Source: Cornus controversa (lineage: Eukaryota > Streptophyta > Magnoliopsida > Cornales > Cornaceae). From it: a stretch of DNA of 64,000 nucleotides. This document shows, in pieces, positions 51,801-63,800 of this stretch. The position numbers were made by a program, and so were the translations under genes. The notes beneath the pieces are model-generated. The model worked only from the letters and a program-made list of their open reading frames with translations. It searched no databases and was not told the DNA's origin. The stretch's first letter is position 1. The number at the start of each line of letters is the position of its first letter. Location of the stretch: contig CM048853.1 in NCBI GenBank assembly GCA_026545225.1, forward strand, positions 43,292,755-43,356,754. The letters run 5' to 3'.

Positions 51801-54800
51801 TTGGACTATGGCAGATTCTAAGGCTTGGTGCTCTCTTGGTTTTTGAGCTTGAATTCGACGTAGGGGTGTTCTCTCTTTCTTATCATCGATTCCTTAGAAT
51901 TTCGAGAGGGTTTTAGTGGGTTAACATGCTAGAAAAGACTTAGAGAATTCTGCTTTGATTTCTTTCTTTCCTTTTTTGGAATAAGCATGTGTTAAAAGTG
52001 ATTTTCATATGTTCTATATCAAGTCTTTGAATTATATATGCATTGTATATGTATATGGTTGATCTTGGTAATTAAATTGTGTTAAAAGTATGTGATTCTT
52101 GCACTAGAATTATATTTTGAGCATAAATGTCTTATGTGCTAGTTTGGAAATGCATGATATCCATTTAGAATCATGTATGAGTTATTGGAATAGCAGGTGT
52201 ACTTGTTACACGTTATGTATTGATTAAAAGCATATAAAGGACAATATCGTCATATTTGTATTTGTATGATTTCTTGTGAAAGGAAGGTTGTTGCATTGTA
52301 TATGCATGCTTTAATATGAGTAGCTTATGATGTACTTATATTGAACGTGATTTAAGTGGCTTATGATGCACTTATTTGAAACTATGTGTTGTTTGATGAT
52401 TTTGGGGAAAGGTCGAAATAAAGTAAGATGAGCTCAATGCTCAGGGGGGTGCAAGACCTCAACCTTGGCCAAGTGGTTTCTTCTAGACCCTCAGGTTAAC
52501 AACCCGTAAAGATAGGAAGATAGATATTTAACACAAGGGTACTTATCTGGTTACTACGAATACTCCCTACTCATAGATTGATTTTGAGCTTATTTGACTT
52601 TATGTTTCAAGCTTTGTTATGAATTGTGATATTCATAGTTATTGTTTAACTTATATAGTCATGAAATGCTTTGTGTTTACTTATGGTAAATTAAGCATGT
52701 TGGATATATATATATATATATTGGAGCATGATTTGTACACTATATTGTCGATGTTATGAGTATTGAAAATATGTCATGTAGTGTGTAGGAATGCTATGAC
52801 TGCATTTCATGTAGATTGCATCGAGTCGGTGCATAGGGGATTTGGATGTCTCTACTGAGTTAGTCGGTTGCTCACCCCTTCACTACAAACTTTTTACAGA
52901 TAAAGCGCCGGTTGGGGATAACGCTTGATTACTGTGGTAAAAGCCTCGGGCCTTCTCTTGGGCTTTGGATGTTTTATGGTATATATATGCCATGTGTGGG
53001 TATTTTGAGAAGAACTATATATTTTTGTATGTGGAACGGATGTATTAGCATTCTAGACCTAGGTACTTTTATATTGTTAAGCAGTGATTCCATTAATCTT
53101 CTCTAGATTGGACAATTGTGTATATTTGGATATGGTTGGACAAGTTACATTTTGATGTATGTATGTAACTCAGTTATATTTTAGTTTTAATGATGTAAAT
53201 GTGTATTAAAAGTTGCTTCCGCGGTATTGAGATTCTGTTTGGATGAGAGTAGTCTCAAGAGGGGTATTCTGGTAATTTCATCCCATATTCACACCTAATT
53301 CCTATATCTGTTTTGGTGTCAGAAATCGGGGTGACAGCTTGGTATCAAAAACTTGTTTGTAGTTGTAAGGTATTGAGGTTTCATTTAATCAACTCCATTT
53401 TCCATGCCCTTCCATGCCCTTCCGAGTGTTGGAATTTAGGGCGTGACAAAGTTGGATAAGAGTCAGTGGGGACCGCTACCCCAACTTAATTTTTTTATAT
53501 TTCTATTGTACCTATAATTTTTTTTTTTTTATAAGTATTATTGTACCTATAAAATGTTTGTAACCATAGAAGTGCGCATCTTTAGGACACCCCACCCCCT
53601 CAAAAAAAAAAGTGAAAAGTTCATTCTTCTCTCTCACTTTCTTTTCCCTTTTGGCTATTATGTGCACAACAAACAGCCCAAAGGCGAACAAGCCTTATCG
53701 TCATCCATAACTGACTCTCTATCCCTCCACTATCCAATCTACAGCTCTCTCCGCTACAAGGACTATCCAAGCCTCATTGTCGACAATCAATAGCTGTAGA
53801 AGGCTTTTTCAAAAACAAAAAGACACGAAAAAAAAGGCTGCAAAGTTGTGCTGACCAAAAAAGATTGCTATATGCCTACACAGTTAGCATAGATTTCATC
53901 CTCAAATATAATCAAATATGAATTATGGTTACATGTCTGATTTGAATTCTAGCATTATAAGAATTGAATTCAAGTTTTTAGTTTTCAATGCAAGCTGGAG
54001 TATTTTATCTTGAAGACCAGCAATATTATATTTTTTGCTTGAATATTATTTGAATGGATTGTGAACTTGATTAGGTCAACTTTCCACTATTAGAGAGAGG
54101 TATGCTAGAACTAACTAAATAGTAAACATTAAGAGAGAATATCAAGTCGAAAACATGTTAGTGAACTAGGCCTTTTTTATTCAGGTAAAACTTATTTTAG
54201 AAGAGGAGGGAAACTAATTCAAACTGTGAGATAGAGCTTAAAAAATTGTATATTTCAATTAAAAATGAAGGGTGGCAGGAGCTGTTCTTAGGAGTAGTGG
54301 TGGGAAAAGACTGATATCTTCTGAGTGAGTGAAGTGGCTTGTGAATCAGCAGGAAATGATGTTTTGCTGGATGTGTAACATCATGTTTGCTCGTTTGTGT
54401 TTAATGACATCTTTGGTTTAGGTTTGAATTCAGTGTCTTTTTGTTCTTAGATTGCTCTTTTATGCATCATTGGTAGAAACATTTCAAATCTATAAATATA
54501 GAAAGAAACCTGGTATTGTAAAGACAAAAGAATCTCCATAGATTTACAATTAGAGCCCTAAGCCCACAGGAATAAAGAACTAAAATCTAGCCACCCCCCA
54601 AGGAGATTCCAATCCATCAAAGGATCTCCTATAATCCTATTCCTCTCCTGCCAAAGAGCCCACTACAAGCACATGGGAGCAGTCCTCCACGCATCTCTGA
54701 CTTGGGGGCGAACATGACATCCCCCCCAAGCATCAATCAAACTTACCGCAGACTTGGGCATGACCCACATCCCAAAAACAGAGCAAAGCAACTCCCAGCC

Positions 54801-57800
54801 ATCCCTAGCTCTAGGGCAATGCAGAAGGAGATGGTCCAGAAACTCCTCAGCCCTCTTGCACATGCAACACCACAATAATCTGACATTTTCTTCTCAGATG
54901 GTCGACAATCAAGATCCTCCCCAAAGCCACTACCCACTCAAAAAAGACCATCTTCAGGGGAGCTCACGAACATCAAACTCCTTTCCACAGAAAGGGTATG
55001 TCCATCAAGCGGCAATAGAACAAGCGAACCTCAAACCTACCATGTCTCGAGCCCGCCCAAAGCCACTCATCCATCCCCACTCTTGAAACAGCCCGACTAT
55101 AGAGCAAAGCCAAGAACTCAACCATCTCCTCCACCTCCCAATCATGCAACAACCTCTCAAACTGAACATCCCAGGACCGTCTCCCACCATCAAGATGAGA
55201 GCAATGAGCAACCATCACCTACCTATCAACTACAATCCTTGCCAGTCTTGGAAAAACACTCGCAAGTCTTTCTTTGCACCAAGGATCATCCCAAAAACTG
55301 ACGAAACCCCATATCAGACACATGATCCGGCCATGTCCTCCGCGTGTGTGATGTCTGATACCGCCACGGTATCCCCAGGACTCTGTGCTTCTTAGGCTTC
55401 AACCAAAGGAGTTGTGCAGCTGCGAAAGGGGTGCGCTTTATAAAAATTGCACCATCTTAAAGATGGCAATCAAAATACAACACATATGCACGAGCCACAC
55501 ACGATTCGCAAGTATGTTAGGAGAAGGGGCAAGGATGACTAGTATTAGGGATTTGGTACAATTTGGTAGATTTAAGGTTACATATTTATTTCTATTTTTA
55601 TTTTGGCAATGCATAATTTTAGGTTAATTTCCGTTTTCTATTTTTTTAGGGTTTGCTTGTGATTTACATATATAAAAGCTCTTATGTAACAAAACTATTT
55701 ATTGTGAGTTTTGAAAAATCCTTCTCCCCCAAGTCTTGCTCTTCTCATTCCCTCCATCTATCTAGTCCCATCTCATTGTCTAACCTCATCTCATCTTTTG
55801 TCTTCTCATCCCCTTCTAACCCAACATCAAGTGGTATCAGAGAGAGTATAACTCTATCATCACTTACATTAGCAATTTTTTGCAATAGAAAGAACAGAGA
55901 ACACCTTTGTCAACACTTGTAGCATTTATCTACAGCTAAAGAAAGGAGTAAATTATGACATCTGAAACTCAAACCAATAACCAATGTCACTAAACTTACT
56001 TTATAGCCCGGATTCAAGCCTAACTATGACAAACACAAAGAAGCCCATCTAAGGCCCCAATTAGCTTTAGTTACGCTCTGTTGTTCTTGTCCGAGCAACA
56101 TAAAATTTTAATAATGCAATATAATTTTCAAGGGATTGTAAGAAATCTGCCAAGATTGTAGAACACAATTTGGTTGGAAGATTAAAGGCAAAAGAGAATA
56201 AAGGAAGGGGGAGTGTTTAAATGAAACAACATGACTTTGGGTAGAATATCATAAAGGTAATATGCCATTATAATAGTGGTCCTGATGGTTTCACGATGGC
56301 CTTCCTGCATCAGTGAATTTCATTCAGCAGGGATCTTTGAAAAGAGTCTTAATGCTTCCTTCATCGCACTTATCCCGAAAAAGGGTGGAGCTGTAGATGC
56401 TAAGGATTTTAGGCCAATAAGCTTGGTGGGAGCAATTTACAAGCTCTTTGCCAAAATCCTAACTAATAGGTTGAAGAGGGTTCTGGATGTGGTGATCTCA
56501 GATACTCAGAATTCTTTTATGGGAGGCAGACAGATCCTGGATTCAGTTCTCATTGCCAGTGAGTGTGTGGAGGCAAGGATTAGAAGCAGCATGCCCAGAA
56601 TTGTTTGTAAACTAGACATTGAAAAGGCATACGATCATGTGAGTTGGGATTTCTTGTTGTATATGCTAGAGAGGATGAAGTTCGGTTCCAAATGGAGAAG
56701 ATGGATCTACCATTGCATTTCGACAGTTCGGTTCTCAGTTCTGGTGAACGGATCCCCTATTGGCTTCTTTCCTAGTTCTCGAGGGCTGAGGCAGGGTGAT
56801 CCTCTCTCTTCTTTCCTGTTTATCATCGTCATGGAAGCATTTAGTAAGATGATGAAGAGGGCAGAGGATCTAGGGATTATCAGAGGATTCCAAGTAGGAA
56901 GAGAACCTAATCGTCTAGTGGTGTCACACCTTCTATATCCAGATGATACCATTGTCTTCTGTGATGCGAGGGAGGATCAGTTGAGAAATTTGAAATACAT
57001 TCTGATTTGCTTTCAGGCAGTGTCCGGCCTGAAAATTAGTATCGAAAAGAGCATGTTGGTGCCAATTGGGGCAATTGAGGGCATTCATGAGATTGCCAAT
57101 ATCCTTGGCTGCGGAGTCGGGTCTTTTCCAACCTCCTATTTGGGGATGCCGTTGGGAGCTTCGTCAAGGATGGTTTCAATTTGGGATACAGTTATAGAGT
57201 GGTTTGAGAGGAGGCTGGCAGGTTGGAAGAAACAATATCTATCAACAGGAGGGCGCATCACTCTCATGAAGAGCACCCTTTCGAATCTTCCAACGTATTA
57301 CATGTCACTATTCTCAATGCCTATATCAGTCGTCAAGAGGTTAGAGAGGATTCAAAGTAAGTTTCTGTGAGCCGATTAAGTTTCTGTGGGCCGGTTTAGG
57401 GGATGAGTTCAAATTTCACCTAGTAAGCTGGAAGAAGGTGTGCTTCCCGATTCAGAAAGGAGGTTTAGGTATAAGGAGGTTAGATATGTTTAACAAGGCA
57501 CTGCTAGGCAAATGGCTTTGGCGTTTTGGAGGAGAAATATCCAGATTATGGAGGAGGGTTGTTGCCAGCCGAAGTGGGGAAGGAGTTGGTGGGTGGTGGT
57601 CTATGGAGTCGACCCTCCCTATGGGGGTGGGGGTATGGAAATGCATCCAAAAAGGCTGGGATGAGTTCTCCAAACACATCCGTTTTAGGGTGAGGAATGG
57701 GAGGCATATTCGTTTCTGGAAGGACACCTGGTGTGGGGAAACATCCCTGGCCCGCAGATTCCCTAGTTTGTTCATGATTGCTTCGAATAGGCAAGCCTTG

Positions 57801-60800
57801 GTCGTCGACTGCTATCATCTTGATAACGGTAGTTTGACTTGGGATGTGCAATTTCGTAGGGCATTCCATGATTGGGAGCTTCCAGAGGTAGCAGAGTTCT
57901 TAGCCCTGTTGTACAGTCAGGTGGTTGAGGGGGAGGGGATGGACGAGATGGTTTGGTTGGGTTCCAAGGGGGGAACATTTGAGGTTCGCTCTTACTATAG
58001 AAATTTATTGGACTTCACGGGTCCCGTCTTCCCTTGGAAGGCAATTTGGAAAACAAAGGCCCCATTGAAGGTGGCTTTCTTTACTTGGACAGATGTCTTA
58101 GGCAAGATTCTAACTATTAATAACCTAAGGAGAAGAGGTCGAATTATAACGAATTGGTATTCCATGTGCAAAAGGTCGGAGGAAACGGTGGACCATCTTC
58201 TTCTTCACTATCTAGTGGCGAGGGATGTTTGGTACATGTTCTTGGTTGCCTTTGGTATAGTCTGGGTGATTCCCAGCTCCACGACAAATATGATTGAGGC
58301 TTGGAGAGGGTGTACAGTGGATAGCCGAGTCAGAGAAGTTTGGAGGGCCACACCCCTTTGTTTATGAGGCGCTTCGAGGAATATGAGACGCTTCGAGGAC
58401 GCAGAATCTCCTATTTGGTCTCTCAAATACAATATTTGAGTTCTTTATTTTTTTGGGAACACGGGAGAAATTGTATATCGGGTGATGAAGTAGTGGACTT
58501 CATTAATAGCTTAAGCTTATAGATGGTCTTGCCCAGCTTCTTTTATCTTCTAGGGAGCGCTCCCCTCTTGAGCGCCTTTTAATGAATTGTTATTTATCAA
58601 AAAAAAAAAAACATACATTCAAATTAGACTGGTATCCACAACAAGAGGTTGAAGAAAATGGTGCAAGTAAAAAGACCACGCAGAAGTATTCTGCTGAGTT
58701 CCAGAAAGAACAAACTCGTGGATTACTGATTAAGCTACAATATGGTGGTATGGGTGATGAATTAAAATATCACCTAGTGAAGTGGGAGCGGTGTGCAGGC
58801 CTACTCAGCTAAGGGGCAAACCCCGGCAAATGAATCAGCTAATCGGCAGAGGGCATCAGGAGGTTATTGGTGTTCAAAAAGGCCTTGCTAGGGAAGTGTT
58901 GTGGAGGTTTGGGGTGGTTAGACTCAAACTTCGCCAAAGGGTTATCTACAGTAAGTTTGGTGAGGGTAGGGTGGTTGGTGCTCCCTAGAGGTGAGTTCTC
59001 CAACGGGGGTGGCAGTTTGGAACTTCATCTAGCAGCGAAGGGATGGGATGAATTTCCAAAACACATGCGGTTTAGGGTGAAAAGTGGAAGGAGTGTTTGC
59101 TTCTGGTTGGATGTGTAGTGCGGGGATCGATCACTAGCATCTACCTTTTCGAGACTTTTTCAGATTGTTGTGGGCAAGGAGTCCTTGGTTGCAGACTGCT
59201 ATCACCTTGATAACAAGAGGTTATCTTGGGATATGCAATTCGGGAGGTCCTTTCAGAATTGGGAGTTGGATGCCCTTTTTGAGTTCCTATAGAGTAGAGA
59301 CGTTGTACCAATAGGTCGTGGGCGGGACGGAGCCTAATGAGTGGCGTTGGATGGGTTCCTATCTTGGGATGTTTGTGTTGCGCACATTCTATTAGAGGTT
59401 GGTGGATGCTCATGGGCCTTTGTTCGCTTGGAAGGCAACATGGCATACCTAAGCACCTCTCAAGGTGGTTTTTTCGGGTTGAATAATAGTATTGGGGAGG
59501 ATCCTGATGACAGACAATCTGAAAAGACGATGGCGGAAGATTATCGTCAACTTTTTTTTTTATATGTAAGATTGTATTATAAGGCATTCAAATGGGGAAC
59601 GTAGCCCAAAAGACTACACAAGGGCCAAATGCAGCCCCGAATCTCTCAATATATCCAAAAAAAAATCAACTATCTCTTCCATGGATTTACTATTTCTCCC
59701 AAGAACCCAACCAAAAAAAAAAAAAACTAATAATAGAGAATTTAAGCGCCCTAATAGGAGCCTCCTCGTCATCAAAAGATCTCCTATTCTGTTCCTTCCA
59801 CAAGCACCACCAAACACACAAGACCGCCACCCTCCAAACGTCACGGGCTTAGGGATCCACTGTACAACCTTTCCAAGCTTCCAACATGCTTCGAGAAGAT
59901 CTAGGCATAACCCACTGAATCTCAAACAACCCCAAAAGCAAGCTCCAACTATCCCTGGCCAATGGGCAATGGAGTAAAAGGTGGTCCACCGACTCCTCGT
60001 CTCTCTTGCACATACAACACTAGTTAACAATGACCTGGCGCCTCTTCCTCAAATTGTCCAACGCCAAAATTCTCCCAAGAACAATTGTCTAACCAAAAAA
60101 GGCCACCTTAAGGGGGGCCTTCGTACGCCACACGACATTCCACAGAAAAGCCGGCCCCACAACACTAGAGAGACTCATGTAGAAAGGGGCAAACATCAAA
60201 CCTCTCCTGAGACAAAGCCACCCACACCAAAGAGTCGGCCCTATCGCCATCCACCACCTAACGATAGATCAACTCCAAAAAGCGAATGGAACAAATCTCT
60301 ATGATGAATTCACTACAAATAGAACAAATAAAAATAATAGAAAATTAGAATAGGAATGTGGAATATAGGGACATTAACAAGTAAATGTGATGAACTCATG
60401 GGCACACTTAAAAGGAGAAAAACTAGAATAGCATGTCTACAAGAAACTAAATGGAAAGGGGTAATGGCAAGAGAGGTTGGTGCATATTCACTTATTATAT
60501 TTAGTATCATTGTATCTAACACTAATTTAGTAGATATAATCGTGTCTCCTTACCGTTTAACCTCTGCAACTTTTTCTCTCATAAACCGGTCTACTACTAT
60601 ACCTGCAAAGATAATCATAGAATTGAAGCAGGTATAGTAGTAGACCAGTTTATGAGAGAAAAAGTTGCAAAGGTTAAACAGTAAAGAGACCCGATTATAA
60701 CTACTAAATTAGAGTTAGATACAATGATATTAAACATAATAAGTGAATATGCACCACAAGAAGCACTAGATGAAAATACAAAGAAGACATTTTGGGAATC

Positions 60801-63800
60801 TTTAGATGGAATAATACAAAATCTACCAAGCCATCAAAGTATATTTATAGGAGGCGACTTCAATGGTCATGTAGGGGAAAAAAGTACGGGATACACACGA
60901 GTCCATGTGGGGTGGGGTTTTGGAGAAAGAAATGAAGACGGGGAAACACTATTAGATTTTTCAAGGGCATATGATTTAGCTATAGCAAATACTTTTCTTA
61001 AGAAACGAAAAGAGCATTTAATTACTTATAAGAGTGGCACAAATAAAACACAAATCTACTATTGCCATATAGAAGAGGAGAATGGTATACATGTAAAGAT
61101 TGTAAAGTAATCCCCGGAGAAAGTTTAACAAACCAACATCGACTACCAGTATTAAATTTGTTGATCAAAGAATCAGAGTCAAAAAATAATTAACGAAATC
61201 AACACATAAAGTGGAATCAGGTGAAAGAAAATAAAGGGAAAACATTTAGAGAAAAAATAATACAAAAAACACATTGGGATTGGAAGGACAATATAAATAA
61301 CTTGTGGTCAAACATGGCATGTTGTATTAGGAACATGGCAAAAGAAACTTTAGGAGAAACTCTATTAAAAGAGAAATATCGTGGTTGAATGATAAAATAC
61401 AACAAGCACTAAATAATAAAAGAATGAGTTTTAAAGAATGGCAAAAAAGTAAGAAACGAGAGGATTTAGAGAAATACAAAAAATTTAAATATGAAGCTAA
61501 AAAGATGGTAGCCAAAGTTAAAACACAATGCATTAAATAACTTATATGAAAAATTAGAAACAAAAGAGGGTCAAATAGCTATTTACAAATTGTTGTTCTT
61601 TGGGACGCGTCCCCCGTTTGGGCACCTTTATATGATATCTTTACTTATCAAAAAAGAAATAGCTATTTACAAATTGGCAAAAAATAGAGAGAGGTTGAAT
61701 AAAGACATAGATCAAGTTAAGTGCATTAAGGGTATAGGTCAAACAATATTAGTTCAAGATAAAGATATATTAGAAAAATGGAAAGAGAAGAAGTCGTAAG
61801 TAACAAACCTTACATAGGAATGATAAATGAAATCCATAAGAAAGAAGTAGAGGACACACTTAAGAAAATGGGTAATCATAAAGCCGTAGGACTAGATAGC
61901 ATACCTATAGAGGCATGGAGAATTTTAGGAAAGATAGGTATCAAATGATTAACAAAGTTGTTTAACAAAATTCTAAGAGAATAAAGAATGTCAAATGAGT
62001 GAGGAAAAGCACAATAGTGCCAATTTACAAAAATAAAGGAGAAATACAATATTGTGGAAATTATAGAGGAATTAAATTGATGAGTCATACAACGAAATTA
62101 TAGGAAAGGATAATTGAGCAACAGTTAAGGAAAGAAACATCAATGTCTGATAACCAATTCGGATTTATGCCAGGTAGATTCATTATGGAAGCCATATATA
62201 CTTAATGAGACAAATAATAAGAGAATATCAGAGTAAAACAAAAAGACTCACTTATGGTTTTCATAGATTTAGATAAGGCATATGATAGAGTGCCAAGGGA
62301 CATAATTTGGTGGGCTCTACAAAGAAAACAAGTACCTATAATATTCATAACTCTTATTCAAGATATGTATAGTGAGACACTGACTAGAGTTCATACTACA
62401 TGCGGAGAAACTAGTGAGTTTCCTATAAAAGTGGGACATGTTAAGTCCTTACCTATTTATGATAGTGTTAGACAAAATAACGAAAGATCTTCGAGAAAAC
62501 ATTCCATGGTATATGTTATTTGCAGATGACATAGTTTTAGTAGATACCTCTAAGGAAGCCTTAGCAACAAAATTAGAATTATGAAGAAAGACATTAGAAG
62601 CAAGAGGCTTAAAAATTAGTAAAATAAAAACATAATATATGGAATGTAAATTCGATAAAGTAACAAATGATTACAATATAAGTATTAGAATTGAAGACCA
62701 AGAGGGGTGAGGAATCAGTGAACCACCTCCTCCTTCACCGCCCAGTGGCCAGGAATAACTGGGCTATTATTTTCACTCTCTTAGATGTCCATGTCCATTG
62801 GGTCATGTCAGAGTCCACAAAGAGTTTGCTCAAGGCTTAGAGGCAAGTCTGAGATGCTTGGAGGGCGGCACCCCTCTGTATCTAGTGGGGTTTATGGCGG
62901 GAGCAGCACACGCTGTCCTTCAAGGGTGAGGAGGTTCCGATATGGGTTCTTAAGTTCTCTATTCCTAGTTCCTTATTTTTTTGGGTACAAGGATGGAATT
63001 GTAAATCGATAAAGGAGATAGTGGATTTTGTGGATATGTTGATAGTCTAGTGGGCCTTGTTCGGTCCTTGTGGCTTTTGTATTTGGGTTGTGCCCCCTCT
63101 TGTGCGCGCTTTAATGAAATATTACTTATCCAAAAAAAAAAAACTACAATAGCTCATTTACTATTCTTACTTGAAAGTGTAGAAAGTTCCAAGAAGCATG
63201 CAACCAGGATCAGATATATTCATATATCTCTTCAACAAAAGGTGTTTTGAAGGGGAGAGATATAAAAGCATACATAACTACATTCCATGTGATCAAGATA
63301 TACAAGTGCAGGTCTAGCGCAGGCCCAATGGTATTCATTTCCCATTGGTTAAATAACCAGAGTGTGTCTGTTAGATGCCCAAAATCATACAAAAGGCTAA
63401 ACCTTCTGACTTCTGTTGAGAAATGATACTAAGATAATTTTACAAATGCCTTTTTTTTTCATTTGAGAAGTAAGACAGGCACCCACTTGGCCCCGATTGG
63501 GACTAGAACCCACAACATCCTCTTTAGGAGGTGGAGGAGATACAGCTCAAGCTAATGCTTGGTGGTTAACTTTACAATTGTTACTACAGTTTATTTGCAA
63601 TAAATTATTTCAGATTATATTATTCTAAATTGGGACAAGTTTAAGCTGCAGCATATTTGTAACTAATGAACATATTGGTACGTGTCTGGAAAAAAAATCC
63701 AATTAATTATTGTTCAAAAGTTCTAGATGTGACTTAGCAGACCTAGGAACATTGGAAAAAGGTAAGGTATTTGGCAATTCAAAGGGGATATAATAGGGGT

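Noticed and set aside
57438-58367. 309-residue frame as a zinc-binding host gene
   Set aside because: It is the zf-RVT C-terminus of the LINE ORF2 that starts at 56276 and continues to its poly(A) tail.
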